From Flavobacterium sandaracinum (GTDB lineage Bacteria; Bacteroidota; Bacteroidia; Flavobacteriales; Flavobacteriaceae): 64,000 nucleotides of DNA. Shown piece by piece: positions 34,840 through 43,932 of this stretch (the first letter of the stretch is position 1; every line of letters starts with the position of its first letter). The notes under the pieces were generated by a model. That model was given only the letters and a program-made list of their open reading frames with translations, was not told the DNA's origin and did not search any database. The stretch spans positions 62,001 to 126,000 of the forward strand of contig NZ_SMFN01000004.1 of NCBI RefSeq assembly GCF_004349135.1, given 5' to 3'. A program made the translations under genes and the position numbers.

Positions 34840-37614
34840 TTATCTATATAAATTTTTATCAAAGACCATGCGCAAAGCATCTGCCTGACGGCGTTTTGCT
34901 CTTGTATAACTTCCTGAAGCAGGAGCTGCGTATGCTTTCAACGATGCTAATCTCCATTTTACTAAATCGAAATTCATCAACATGAAACTATAGGCTCCCA
35001 TATTTTTAGGCTCTTCTTGTGCCCAAACATAATCGTCAGCATTTGGATATTTAGCAATAATATCTTTTAATTGCTCCACAGGCAATGGAAATAATTGTTC
35101 GATTCTGACTACCGCTACATCATTTCTACCCAGATTTTCTCTTTCAGCAGTAATATCATAATAAAATTTTCCGGTACAGAAAACTAGTGTTTTTACCCCC
35201 TCTTTATTCACCGTAATGTCATCAAAAGTTTCTTGAAAAGTGCCTGACGCAAACTCTTCAACTGTAGAAACTACTCTTGGATCACGCAACAAACTCTTTG
35301 GTGTAAATACAATAAGTGGTTTACGGAAAGTTGTTTTCATTTGTCTTCTTAGCAAGTGAAAGAAGTTGGCTGGTGTCGTACAATCCGCAACATACATATT
35401 ATGTCTAGCACAAAGTTGTAAAAAACGCTCCATTCTACCAGAAGAATGCTCTGCTCCTTGTCCTTCATATCCATGAGGCAACAACAAAACAATTCCGTTC
35501 TGGTTGTTCCATTTATCTTCTCCACAAGAGATGTATTGGTCAATCATGATTTGGGCTCCATTACCAAAATCTCCAAACTGAGCTTCCCAAATGGTAAGGG
35601 TATTAGGATTGGCCAAGGCATAACCGTAATCAAATCCTAAAACACCATATTCAGATAAAAGTGAATTGAATATATTAAATTTACCCGTTGCACCTTCTAG
35701 ACTACTAATCAATGTCACTTCCTCTTCTGAATCTTCTACTTTAACAACCGCATGACGGTGAGAAAAGGTACCACGCTCCACATCTTGTCCGGAAATACGA
35801 ACATCATATCCCTCTTTCAAAAGGGAACCGTAGGCTAAATGTTCGGCCATAGCCCAATCCAACTTGTTCGTTTCGAAAAACATTGTTTTTCTATCATTGA
35901 TCAGTTTTTGAATTTTACTGATGAATTTTTTATCCGCAGGTAGGTTACAAATAGCATTTGCTACCTCCGTAAGACCTGCTATAGGAAAGGTGGTATCTAC
36001 TTTTTTTAACATTTCAACATCAGAAACTTGCTCGAAACCTTTCCATTCATTTTTCATGAATGGCGTAATTATAGTTAAATCCTTCTTGCGAGATTCTTCT
36101 AAATTCACCTCTAATTTTGATTTATATTCTTGCTCTAATCCTTTTACAAAAGTGTTATCAATTACTCCGTCTGCAAGTAATTTTTCCATGTAAATATCTC
36201 TTGGATTTTTATGTTTAGCAATGATTTTATACAATACGGGTTGTGTAAAACGAGGTTCATCCCCTTCGTTGTGCCCGTATTTTCTATACCCTAATAAATC
36301 AATAAACACATCGCGACCAAATTCCATTCTGAAATCCAGTGCAAATGACATGGCGTGCACTACTGCTTCAGCGTCATCTGCATTTACGTGAAGTACTGGA
36401 GAAAGTGTTACTTTAGCAATATCCGTACAGTAGGTAGATGAACGTGCATCAAGGTAATTTGTGGTAAATCCTACTTGATTATTAATTACAATATGAATGG
36501 TACCGCCGGTTTTATAACCGTCTAGTTGCGCCATTTGTACAATTTCATAAAGAATTCCCTGACCTGCAATTGCGGCATCCCCATGAACGGCGATTGGTAA
36601 TACTTTAGAGAAATCATTTGGGAAATATTTGTCTTGTTTAGCTCTTGTGATTCCTTCAATTACAGCACCTACTGTTTCAAGGTGAGAAGGATTGGGAGCC
36701 AAATTAATATTTATTTTTTTACCTGAAGCGGTCACTTTATCAGCCGTTAGCCCTAAGTGGTACTTTACATCCCCATCAAAATATTCTTGATCGTAATCTT
36801 TACCGTCAAACTCACCAAAAATATCTTGGGTTGACTTGCCAAAAATATTGGCCAAAACATTCAAACGACCACGGTGTGCCATTCCCATTACAAATTGTTC
36901 CACCCCTTTATCGGCTGCTTTTTCTAGTAAAGCGTCTAAAGCGGGAATAATTGACTCTCCACCTTCAAGAGAAAAACGTTTTTGACCCACATATTTTGTG
37001 TGTAAAAAGGTTTCAAAAGAAACAGCTTGGTTCAATTTATTCAGGATAGATTTTTTTTCATCTGAAGAAAAATTAGGTTGATTGTCATTGACTCCTAATT
37101 TTTTCTGAATCCATTCGACAATTTCTGGCTTACGGATGTACATGTACTCCACCCCAATATGCTGACAATATATAGTTTCAAGGTGCGCTATAATTTCCTG
37201 AAGGGTGCACGGTTGTCTGTTAATGGCCTTTGCTGCATCGAATACAGTGCTCAAATCCGCGGAGGAAAGTCCAAAATTAGTGATTTCAAGTGTTGGCGAT
37301 GTAGTACGTCTTTCTCGAACCGGATTCGTTTTAGTAAACAAATGGCCGCGGGAACGATATCCATCAATCAATTTCAATACATTGAACTCTTTTTGAAGTT
37401 TATCAGAGACCAAACTTACATCCGTATTATTAGAGGCAAAATTTGCAATTTGTTCCACTGGGTTTTCCTCATTGTAAGTTGTCATCCCAAAGTCGAAACC
37501 TTGAAAAAAACTTCTCCAACTTGGCTCTACGCTATCTGGATTCTCTAAATATTGATCGTATAATTGTGCGAAAAATTCTGTGTGTGCTGCGTTTAAAAAT
37601 GAAAACCTATCCAT
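34840..37614 (-). CDS. sucA: 2-oxoglutarate dehydrogenase E1
   Basis: 924 residues. Thiamine-diphosphate enzyme that decarboxylates 2-oxoglutarate and passes succinyl to E2. N-terminal segment FFAQLYDQYLENPDSVEPSW, typical of OdhA/SucA; MAHRGRLNVLANI, HGDAAIAGQG and NNQVGFTTN for the cofactor region; GHNEGDEPRFTQP; FDYGYALANPNTLTIWEAQF and the LLPHGYEGQGAEHSSGRMER block in the C-terminal transketolase-like half. First gene of the unit with the DUF2846-like gene and sucB. -7 box TACTTTTG at 37655-37662. Confidence 0.97.
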   Translation of the reverse strand: MDRFSFLNAAHTEFFAQLYDQYLENPDSVEPSWRSFFQGFDFGMTTYNEENPVEQIANFASNNTDVSLVSDKLQKEFNVLKLIDGYRSRGHLFTKTNPVRERRTTSPTLEITNFGLSSADLSTVFDAAKAINRQPCTLQEIIAHLETIYCQHIGVEYMYIRKPEIVEWIQKKLGVNDNQPNFSSDEKKSILNKLNQAVSFETFLHTKYVGQKRFSLEGGESIIPALDALLEKAADKGVEQFVMGMAHRGRLNVLANIFGKSTQDIFGEFDGKDYDQEYFDGDVKYHLGLTADKVTASGKKININLAPNPSHLETVGAVIEGITRAKQDKYFPNDFSKVLPIAVHGDAAIAGQGILYEIVQMAQLDGYKTGGTIHIVINNQVGFTTNYLDARSSTYCTDIAKVTLSPVLHVNADDAEAVVHAMSFALDFRMEFGRDVFIDLLGYRKYGHNEGDEPRFTQPVLYKIIAKHKNPRDIYMEKLLADGVIDNTFVKGLEQEYKSKLEVNLEESRKKDLTIITPFMKNEWKGFEQVSDVEMLKKVDTTFPIAGLTEVANAICNLPADKKFISKIQKLINDRKTMFFETNKLDWAMAEHLAYGSLLKEGYDVRISGQDVERGTFSHRHAVVKVEDSEEEVTLISSLEGATGKFNIFNSLLSEYGVLGFDYGYALANPNTLTIWEAQFGDFGNGAQIMIDQYISCGEDKWNNQNGIVLLLPHGYEGQGAEHSSGRMERFLQLCARHNMYVADCTTPANFFHLLRRQMKTTFRKPLIVFTPKSLLRDPRVVSTVEEFASGTFQETFDDITVNKEGVKTLVFCTGKFYYDITAERENLGRNDVAVVRIEQLFPLPVEQLKDIIAKYPNADDYVWAQEEPKNMGAYSFMLMNFDLVKWRLASLKAYAAPASGSYTRAKRRQADALRMVFDKNLYR

Positions 37615-37654
37615 AATGTTTAGTGAATATACCTTTTTTGTTAAAATAGTTTCG

Positions 37655-37662
37655 CAAAAGTA
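37655..37662 (-). promoter_or_regulatory. Candidate -7 box (TACTTTTG) of sucA
   Basis: TAnnTTTG match on the minus strand, 40 bp upstream of the ATG at 37614. Confidence 0.45.
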
Positions 37663-37734
37663 CGATAATACAATAAATTTCTAATTTATTTTAAGATACT
37701 TTTACATTGAATATTGTTAAAAAACTAGAAACTT

Positions 37735-38277
37735 ATGACAAAGAATTGCTTTTTGAATTATTCCAAATCATTTTTGGTGATAATCACTGTGTTTTTTTCA
37801 AGTTGTCTCTTTGCACAACAAAATGACGTGCCAGTACAATTAGAAAATCAGTTCTGGAGAAATGTACAATTTGGAGGCGGTATTGGCTTAGGTTTTGGCT
37901 CAGGCTATACGGATATTTCAGTGGCGCCAAGTGTGATTTATAATTTCAATGAATATGTCGCTTTAGGGGTTGGACTACAATATAAATATTTAAAACAAAA
38001 GGATTTTTACGCTTCTCATTTATATGGAGGGAGTGCAATAGGTTTTTTTAATCCCCTACCTGAAATCCAACTTTCGGCTGAACTAGAACAATTAAGAGTC
38101 AATGTGAATTTAGATGGATCCAACAGTAATTCAGAAAATTACTGGAATACAGCCTTATTTATAGGGGCTGGTTATCGATCTGGAAATGCTACAATTGGCG
38201 TCCGCTACAATGTTTTGACAGATAAAAACAATATTTACGGCAGCGCATTTATGCCATTTATCCGATTCTACTTTTAA
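37735..38277 (+). CDS. Small outer-membrane beta-barrel protein, next to sucA
   Basis: 180 residues. Signal peptide ends in SSCLFAQ. Then short amphipathic strands rich in Gly and aromatics (VQFGGGIGLGFGSGYTD, YVALGVGLQYKYL, NTALFIGAGYRSGNATIGVR), ending in AFMPFIRFYF, a typical barrel C-terminus. Proteins of this type near sucA are often called 'alpha-ketoglutarate decarboxylase' in flavobacterial genomes; no residue here supports an enzyme, and the name is probably carried over from the neighbour. It is followed after 9 bp by the PhoD-like gene, so both may be co-transcribed. Confidence 0.82.
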   Translation: MTKNCFLNYSKSFLVIITVFFSSCLFAQQNDVPVQLENQFWRNVQFGGGIGLGFGSGYTDISVAPSVIYNFNEYVALGVGLQYKYLKQKDFYASHLYGGSAIGFFNPLPEIQLSAELEQLRVNVNLDGSNSNSENYWNTALFIGAGYRSGNATIGVRYNVLTDKNNIYGSAFMPFIRFYF

Positions 38278-38286
38278 ATACATCCC

Positions 38287-39618
38287 ATGAAAAAAATCAT
38301 TCTTTTACTATCAATTTTTGTTATAAATTTTTGTTTTGCCCAAAAGTCTATATTACAATCTGGCCCTATGGTTGGCTATTGCGAAATGAAAGAAGCTGTT
38401 ATTTGGCTTCAAACCACTAAAAATGCCACTATCAAAGTAGACTATTCTACAACTGACAATCCGTCTAAAGTCTTCCATTCTGAGAATTATACCAGTTCAA
38501 AAGAGATTGGATATACCTATCATATTATTTTAGACCAATTACAACCAGGCAAAAAATACAATTACACTGTTTTCATAGACAACAAAAAAATAATCTTGCC
38601 TTACGAAACTTCTTTTTCATCAAAAAAATTATGGGAATGGCGCGAAGACGCTCCTGATTTTACAGTTGCATTTGGTAGCTGTATGTATATTAACGAACCC
38701 GAAGTCGACAGACCGGGAAAACCTTATGGTAGCGGCTACACCATTTTTGAAAGTATCCGTAAAAAAAATCCAGATATCATGATTTGGGGTGGTGACAACA
38801 CCTATTTAAGGGAATCGGATTGGGACAGTAAAACGGGGATTTATCACAGAAACACTCACTCTAGATCGATTAAGGAAATTCAGCCTTTACTAGCAAAAAC
38901 TCAAAATTTTGCTATTTGGGACGATCATGATTATGGACCAGACAACAGTGACCGCAGTTTTTATAACAAACAAATTACTCAAAAAGCTTTTAAAGATTTT
39001 TGGGCGAATAAATACTACGGAATGAACCCAAATCAAAACGAAGGTGTTTTCTCGACTTTTACTTGGGGAGACGCACAGTTTTTTCTAATTGATGGACGGT
39101 TTTTCAGATCACCGGAAGCACGAATTACAGGAGCTAAAACGATGTTAGGTACCACCCAGTTTGAATGGTTGATTGACGCATTGAGCGCATCGGAGGCGAG
39201 TTTTAAAATAGTGGTTATTGGAGGCCAAATTTTAAACACCGTACTCGATAGCGAAAACTACAGCCATTTTCCAGAAGAAAAAGAGAAACTACTCCAAGAA
39301 ATTACAGCCAATAAGATTAAAGGTATTTTCTTTTTAAGTGGGGATAGGCATTTTGCTGAAATGTCAATGCTGCCTAGAAATAATAGTTATCCTATTTATG
39401 ACTGGACTGTTTCTCCATTAACATCCGGTGTTGCCTCTCAAAAGGTTTTAAAGGAAGATAATAAATACAAAGTTCCAGGAAGCGCCTTTGTACAGCATAA
39501 TTTTGGCACCATCTCCTTTTTGGGCACCCAAGAAAACCGACAAATGAAACTCACTTTATTTGATGCAAACGGAAGTGAATTGTGGAACAAAACAATCTTA
39601 AAAAAGGAGTTGCAATAA
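38287..39618 (+). CDS. PhoD-like alkaline phosphatase/phosphodiesterase, secreted
   Basis: 443 residues, signal peptide (FVINFCFAQ). A short Ig-like N-terminal domain (about 20-110: GPMVGYCEMKEAVIWLQT, LQPGKKYNYTVFID) precedes a metallophosphatase domain: MIWGGDNTYLRESDW, IWDDHDYGPDNSDR and FFLSGDRHFAEMS carry the metal-binding Asp/Asn/His. Members release phosphate from phosphodiesters and monoesters outside the cytoplasm. No Tat motif; Sec export is likely. Stop codon abuts the stop of the convergent gene. Confidence 0.9.
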   Translation: MKKIILLLSIFVINFCFAQKSILQSGPMVGYCEMKEAVIWLQTTKNATIKVDYSTTDNPSKVFHSENYTSSKEIGYTYHIILDQLQPGKKYNYTVFIDNKKIILPYETSFSSKKLWEWREDAPDFTVAFGSCMYINEPEVDRPGKPYGSGYTIFESIRKKNPDIMIWGGDNTYLRESDWDSKTGIYHRNTHSRSIKEIQPLLAKTQNFAIWDDHDYGPDNSDRSFYNKQITQKAFKDFWANKYYGMNPNQNEGVFSTFTWGDAQFFLIDGRFFRSPEARITGAKTMLGTTQFEWLIDALSASEASFKIVVIGGQILNTVLDSENYSHFPEEKEKLLQEITANKIKGIFFLSGDRHFAEMSMLPRNNSYPIYDWTVSPLTSGVASQKVLKEDNKYKVPGSAFVQHNFGTISFLGTQENRQMKLTLFDANGSELWNKTILKKELQ

Positions 39619-39969
39619 CTAATACTTATTTCTAAACCATACTTTTTGCCATTCTCTTTTCAAAATCAAAAAGGCAACTTGCTCCGCGAGAATTACTAAA
39701 TCTGAACCGTCGAGTTTTTTTATTTCTTCTTCGGATACATCTATTATGTAAAGCAAGTTGAGATATTCGGCAAACTTGTATTGTATTAGTCGGTAAATTT
39801 TTTCATGCAATTGCAGTTTCAATTCATCTGGAGTACTGCTCAAGGCAAGATCAATTGCTTCATTAGCCAAATTGAAATCCTTGTTTATCTGTTCAATTAA
39901 TTTCAAGTATAAATTTTCACCAGCTGCTTCGGTAAGTAATAAATCGGTATTTTTTGGAACTATAAACAT
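39619..39969 (-). CDS. Conserved flavobacterial protein, function unknown
   Basis: 116 residues, no signal peptide and mostly helical (AAGENLYLKLIEQINKDFNL, ELKLQLHEKIYRLIQYKFAE). Ends in WQKVWFRNKY. I do not recognise a domain. Stands between convergent phoD-like gene (stops adjoining) and the polyprenyl synthase gene upstream, from which it is separated by a 158-bp stretch with repeated ATCAAAAATC words. Real because frame, composition and helix periodicity look protein-like; function open. Confidence 0.65.
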   Translation of the reverse strand: MFIVPKNTDLLLTEAAGENLYLKLIEQINKDFNLANEAIDLALSSTPDELKLQLHEKIYRLIQYKFAEYLNLLYIIDVSEEEIKKLDGSDLVILAEQVAFLILKREWQKVWFRNKY

Positions 39970-40127
39970 TTGATTTTTGATTTTTGATTAACGAATTCAG
40001 ATTTTTGATTTTAATAAACTGCTCTACACGTTTGATTTATTTGAATTATACTGATTTTTGAAATAAACCATTATTTATCCGAAGTAAAACTTCTACAATC
40101 AAAAATCGTTAATCTGCAATCAAAAAT
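39970..40127. repeat. Intergenic stretch with repeated ATCAAAAATC words
   Basis: Several copies, in both orientations, of ATCAAAAATC/GATTTTTGAT with TTAATC. The 24-bp segment 40098-40121 recurs at 63359-63382 (before nuoF's downstream neighbour) with one mismatch. Confidence 0.7.
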
Positions 40128-41102
40128 CTATACTTTCCTTCCCATTAAATTTTCTCCAAAAGCTTTTAGCATTTCCTTTTTATCGGTGCTGATATTCATT
40201 TGATCTAAAGTTTGAAAAGCCTTAAATGTAAAATCTTGTATCGCGTCCTGAGTGGCTTTTGAAGCACCAGAACTATTGAAAAGCGCTTTCACACGTTCAA
40301 TTTTATCCGTGCTGTCTTCAGGTTGAATCGAAAATAATGTTTTCAATTCCTGCGCTTCCATTTCATTTGAAAACGCAACCGCTTTCAGGTACAAATACGT
40401 TTTCTTGTTTTCAATAATATCACCACCTACTTGCTTTCCAAAGGTTTCTGGATTACCAAAAGCGTCTAAGAAATCATCCTGCAATTGAAAAGCCAAACCT
40501 AAATTGAGACCGAAATCATAGATTAAATTAGCGTTTTCTGCAGAAGTTTCCGCAATAATCGCCCCCATTTTCATGGCTGCTGCCACTAAAACTGCGGTCT
40601 TATATTGAATCATTTTCAAATATTCCGCAATAGTTACATCAGTACGCTCTTCAAAATCAACATCCCATTGTTGCCCTTCGCAAACTTCGAGTGCCGTTTT
40701 GCTAAATAATTTTGCTAAATCCCTAAATATAAGAGGTTCGTATTGTTCGAAATATTGGTACGCTAAAATTAACATGGCATCCCCGGATAAGATTCCAGTG
40801 TTCAAATTCCATTTTTCATGCACGGTTTCCTGTCCTCTACGCAAAGGCGCATCATCCATAATATCATCATGTACCAACGAAAAATTATGAAAAACTTCAA
40901 CCGCCAGAGCAGCAGGAAGTGCTTTTTTATAATCAGCGTCAAAAACCTCAGCACTCATCAAAGTCAGTACCGGACGCATTCTTTTTCCACCAAGATCTAA
41001 AATATAATGTATAGGCTCATATAGATTTCTAGGCTCTTTGGTTTCATATTGTGCGTGTAAATATTCCGACAGAAACTCTTGATACTGATAAATGGTATGC
41101 AT
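40128..41102 (-). CDS. Polyprenyl diphosphate synthase (isoprenyl transferase family)
   Basis: 324 residues, cytoplasmic. First Asp-rich motif HDDIMDDAPLRRG (Asp79, Asp80, Asp83, Asp84) and second motif QLQDDFLDAFG bind Mg-diphosphate; the GGKRMRP substrate motif is near residue 40. It adds isopentenyl diphosphate to an allylic primer for quinone side chains or similar products; the chain length (residues just before the first motif, NFSLVH) cannot be fixed by eye. Single-gene unit. Confidence 0.93.
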   Translation of the reverse strand: MHTIYQYQEFLSEYLHAQYETKEPRNLYEPIHYILDLGGKRMRPVLTLMSAEVFDADYKKALPAALAVEVFHNFSLVHDDIMDDAPLRRGQETVHEKWNLNTGILSGDAMLILAYQYFEQYEPLIFRDLAKLFSKTALEVCEGQQWDVDFEERTDVTIAEYLKMIQYKTAVLVAAAMKMGAIIAETSAENANLIYDFGLNLGLAFQLQDDFLDAFGNPETFGKQVGGDIIENKKTYLYLKAVAFSNEMEAQELKTLFSIQPEDSTDKIERVKALFNSSGASKATQDAIQDFTFKAFQTLDQMNISTDKKEMLKAFGENLMGRKV

Positions 41103-41190
41103 AAGACAAATTTTTCGGCTAATTTACAGTATTCAATTTGCATTACAAACTCCGTTTTACGATCAAATGTTAAATAAATCAAAATACACA

Positions 41191-41218
41191 GGAAACTATT
41201 TTGGTATTCAAAGTTTCC
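41191..41218 (+). promoter_or_regulatory. 28-bp palindromic operator, copy 1, in the yceI promoter
   Basis: GGAAACT and AGTTTCC arms, 14-bp spacer (ATTTTGGTATTCAA). It covers the region between -33 (TTTG, 41200-41203) and -7 (TACATTTG, 41223-41230) boxes. The same site, with two differences in the spacer, lies at 41879-41906. Likely bound by the TetR protein encoded at 41989. Confidence 0.75.
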
Positions 41219-41230
41219 ATTATACATTTG
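41200..41230 (+). promoter_or_regulatory. Promoter of the YceI gene (TTTG-N19-TACATTTG)
   Basis: A full match to the Bacteroidetes pattern: -33 TTTG (41200-41203), 19-bp spacer, -7 TACATTTG (41223-41230). The transcript would start near 41237, about 80 bases before the ATG. Confidence 0.75.
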
Positions 41231-41315
41231 CACTCGAATTTTACCATTCAAATCCTACGATACTTTTTTCAAATGATTGTGAGATCAATTCAATTTTTAA
41301 TACACCCGACGAATT

Positions 41316-41837
41316 ATGAAAACTAAATGGACCATTGACTCCAACCAATCTGATGTTCTGATTAAAATGAGGCATTCAATACTGGCTTATCTTGCCGGTT
41401 CCATAAATACATTCAACGGATACATTGACGTTAAAGACAACGAAATTGAAGATGCTGCTATCGAATTTTCATTGGATGTAAAAAGCAAGGATGCAAAACT
41501 GGAACAAATAGACACACATTTAAAAATGAATGACCTTTTTGATGTCAATCAATATCCTATCATTAGTTTTAAATCGACCTCATTCGAAAAAGTAAACAAG
41601 AACATCAATTTCTTGAAGGGGAATTTGACCATCAAGAACATCACTAAAATGGTGGAACTAGATGCAGAATTCATTGGGATAAATAATTATAATGGCGATC
41701 AAAAAGCAGCATTTGAAATAACTGGTAAAATCAACCGTAAGGATTTTGGACTAACCTTTAACTCCTTCAATCAAAACAGCGGCTTGGCTTTAGGACAAGA
41801 CATCAAACTAATTGCTAATCTAGAATTTACGGCTTAG
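41316..41837 (+). CDS. YceI family protein without a signal peptide
   Basis: 173 residues, complete YceI-like lipocalin-type barrel: WTIDSNQSDVLIKMRHSILA, GSINTFNGYIDV, TIKNITKMVELDAEFIG and KINRKDFGLTFN (the NRxDFG motif). Most YceI proteins are periplasmic and bind isoprenoid-like lipids; here the chain begins directly with MKTKWTIDS, so it is probably cytoplasmic. Its promoter shares an operator with the TetR-efflux operon 40 bp further on, which suggests common control. Adjacent to a polyprenyl synthase on the other strand. Confidence 0.9.
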   Translation: MKTKWTIDSNQSDVLIKMRHSILAYLAGSINTFNGYIDVKDNEIEDAAIEFSLDVKSKDAKLEQIDTHLKMNDLFDVNQYPIISFKSTSFEKVNKNINFLKGNLTIKNITKMVELDAEFIGINNYNGDQKAAFEITGKINRKDFGLTFNSFNQNSGLALGQDIKLIANLEFTA

Positions 41838-41878
41838 CGTAGCTATTTTAAATAAACGTTAAATAACTCTAAAAAAAA

Positions 41879-41906
41879 GGAAACTATTTTAGTGTTCAAA
41901 GTTTCC
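41879..41906 (+). promoter_or_regulatory. 28-bp palindromic operator, copy 2, in the tetR-efflux promoter
   Basis: GGAAACT and AGTTTCC arms with spacer ATTTTAGTGTTCAA. Like copy 1 it lies between the -33 region (TTTA, 41888-41891) and the -7 box TATATTTG (41911-41918), spacing 19 bp. Confidence 0.78.
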
Positions 41907-41910
41907 TTCT

Positions 41911-41918
41911 TATATTTG
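41911..41918 (+). promoter_or_regulatory. -7 box (TATATTTG) of the tetR-efflux operon
   Basis: TAnnTTTG match, 19 bp after TTTA; TSS expected near 41925, about 65 bases before the TetR ATG. Confidence 0.7.
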
Positions 41919-41988
41919 CACTCGATATAAATCTGAATTTACAATAGAACTTAATTAAAACGTACTGAAACTATTTCAGCATAAAAAG

Positions 41989-42585
41989 ATGAAAGAAAAA
42001 ATTATAAATAAAGCGAAAGATATGTTTTTGAGACTGGGTTTCAAAAGCATAACAATGGATGATATTGCCGGTGAAATGTGTATTTCTAAAAAAACAATCT
42101 ATAAGTATTTTGCCAATAAAGAATTATTGATCCACGAGAGCACACAAGTACTTCACAAGGAAGTTCACGAAATTATAACCGAAATTATTTCTCGAGGTTA
42201 TAACGCAATTGAGGAAAACTTCCAGATTAGAAAAATGTTTGCTGACATGTTCAAATCTACTGACACCTCTCCTATTTATCAGCTAAAAAAGCATTATCCG
42301 GAAGTATACGAAAAGGCTTTAGAGTATCAAGTTCAAGAATGTGAAAGCTGTTTCAAACAAAACATTGAAAAAGGAATTGCTCAAGGCTTGTATAGAAAAG
42401 ACATCAATATCGACGTCTATGTTAAACTTTATTATGCTTTGATTTTTACCATTAATGAAAATACCCGTTCCGAAAGAGAAGCTGCAGCCTTAGAAATGGA
42501 AGCATTAGAATACCACACCCGAGCAATGGCGACAGAAAAGGGAATTGCCGAATTAGAAAAAAACTTACTTAACCCAATTACATAA
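41989..42585 (+). CDS. TetR/AcrR family transcriptional regulator of an efflux operon
   Basis: 198 residues. N-terminal TetR helix-turn-helix (about 5-50): KAKDMFLRLGFKSITMDDIA, CISKKTIYKYFANKELL. The C-terminal ligand domain is helical. It starts the operon that continues with TolC-like, adaptor and RND genes (2 bp to the next gene), so it is probably a repressor of its own operon. The palindrome in its promoter is also present before the YceI gene, so the two may share control. Inducer unknown. Confidence 0.92.
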   Translation: MKEKIINKAKDMFLRLGFKSITMDDIAGEMCISKKTIYKYFANKELLIHESTQVLHKEVHEIITEIISRGYNAIEENFQIRKMFADMFKSTDTSPIYQLKKHYPEVYEKALEYQVQECESCFKQNIEKGIAQGLYRKDINIDVYVKLYYALIFTINENTRSEREAAALEMEALEYHTRAMATEKGIAELEKNLLNPIT

Positions 42586-42587
42586 CA

Positions 42588-43928
42588 ATGAAAAAAACAA
42601 TTCTTTTAATAATATTGTCATTTGCTCTGGGCGCGAATGCACAAGAAGTAAAATCACTTACGCTTAAAGAAGCCATCAACTATGCTTTAGAGAATAAAGC
42701 CGATGCCAAAAAAGCAAAACTCAAAGTAGAGAACAGCGAATATCAAATTCAAGAAGTACGTTCTAGAGCGTTGCCTCAAATCTCGGCAAATGGTAATTTG
42801 ACGTACAATCCTGTAATACAAACAACCGTAATTGATGGAGCAGGATTTGGACAGCCAGGAACGACTATTCAAGCTGCTTTTGGCCAACCTTGGATTTCTA
42901 CAGCTGGAGTTTCTTTGACTCAAGCAATTTTCGACCAAACGGTTTTCACCGGTTTAAAAGCGGCAAAATCGACCAGAGAATTTTACCAAATCAACGAACA
43001 ATTAACAGAGGAACAAGTAATTGAGCGCGTAGCCAATAACTATTATCAGGTTTACGTACAAAGACAAAAACTAACGGTTATTGACAGTACTTTTAAAACT
43101 ACCAATAAAGTTAAAGACATTATCAAAGGGCAATTTGACAACGGATTAGCTAAAAAAATAGACCTAGATCGAATTCTAGTGAAAATTTCAAACATCAGCA
43201 CGCAGCGCCAGCAAGTATTAAATGCAGTTCAAATTCAAGAAAACGCATTGAAATTTTATATGGGAATGCCTATAGAAACTCAAATCGAGATTCCACAAAC
43301 TGCATTTGAAGTAGGTCCACAAGCATTGTCTGAAGTTCCAAATACTTCGAACAGATCAGAATTTTTACTATTGAAAAAGCAAGAACAACTTTTGACCTAT
43401 CAAAAAAAGGCAATCGAAGCAGGTTATTACCCTACTTTATCATTGAGCGCTGGATACAATTACATTGGTCAAGGTCCTAAAATGCCTATTGGCGGAAAAC
43501 CAGCTGACGGCGTATATTGGTCTGATTTCTCTTCCATTGGTTTGAATTTGAAAGTGCCCATTTTTACTGGATTTGGTACTCGTGCCAAAGTAAGACAAGC
43601 TGATATTGATTTGCGCTCGATAAAAGAAGACTTGGTTGACACCAAATTATCGCTTGACCTGGCTTTCGCCAATGCTAAAACGCAAATTGATAATAGCTTA
43701 ACCACTATTACCAGTCAAAAAGAAAATGCACAACTAGCTAAAGAAGTTTTAGACAATACCAGAAATAATTATGTTCAAGGTCTTGCTTCTTTAACGGACT
43801 TATTGGATGCTGAAAACTCTTTGACAGAAGCACAAAACAACTACACATCGGCCATATTAGACTACAAACTGGCAGAAATACAATTAATCAAATCAAAAGG
43901 CGAATTAAAAACACTTATAAATAATTAA
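42588..43928 (+). CDS. TolC family outer-membrane efflux protein
   Basis: 446 residues, signal peptide (LILSFALGANAQ). Two OEP repeats: each has a long helical hairpin (SLTLKEAINYALENKADAKK, AKKIDLDRILVKISNISTQR; FGTRAKVRQADIDLRSIKED, LTDLLDAENSLTEAQNNYTS) and outer-membrane strands. It makes the trimeric exit duct of a tripartite pump. 2 bp after tetR, 4 bp before the adaptor gene. Confidence 0.93.
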   Translation: MKKTILLIILSFALGANAQEVKSLTLKEAINYALENKADAKKAKLKVENSEYQIQEVRSRALPQISANGNLTYNPVIQTTVIDGAGFGQPGTTIQAAFGQPWISTAGVSLTQAIFDQTVFTGLKAAKSTREFYQINEQLTEEQVIERVANNYYQVYVQRQKLTVIDSTFKTTNKVKDIIKGQFDNGLAKKIDLDRILVKISNISTQRQQVLNAVQIQENALKFYMGMPIETQIEIPQTAFEVGPQALSEVPNTSNRSEFLLLKKQEQLLTYQKKAIEAGYYPTLSLSAGYNYIGQGPKMPIGGKPADGVYWSDFSSIGLNLKVPIFTGFGTRAKVRQADIDLRSIKEDLVDTKLSLDLAFANAKTQIDNSLTTITSQKENAQLAKEVLDNTRNNYVQGLASLTDLLDAENSLTEAQNNYTSAILDYKLAEIQLIKSKGELKTLINN

Positions 43929-43932
43929 CAAA

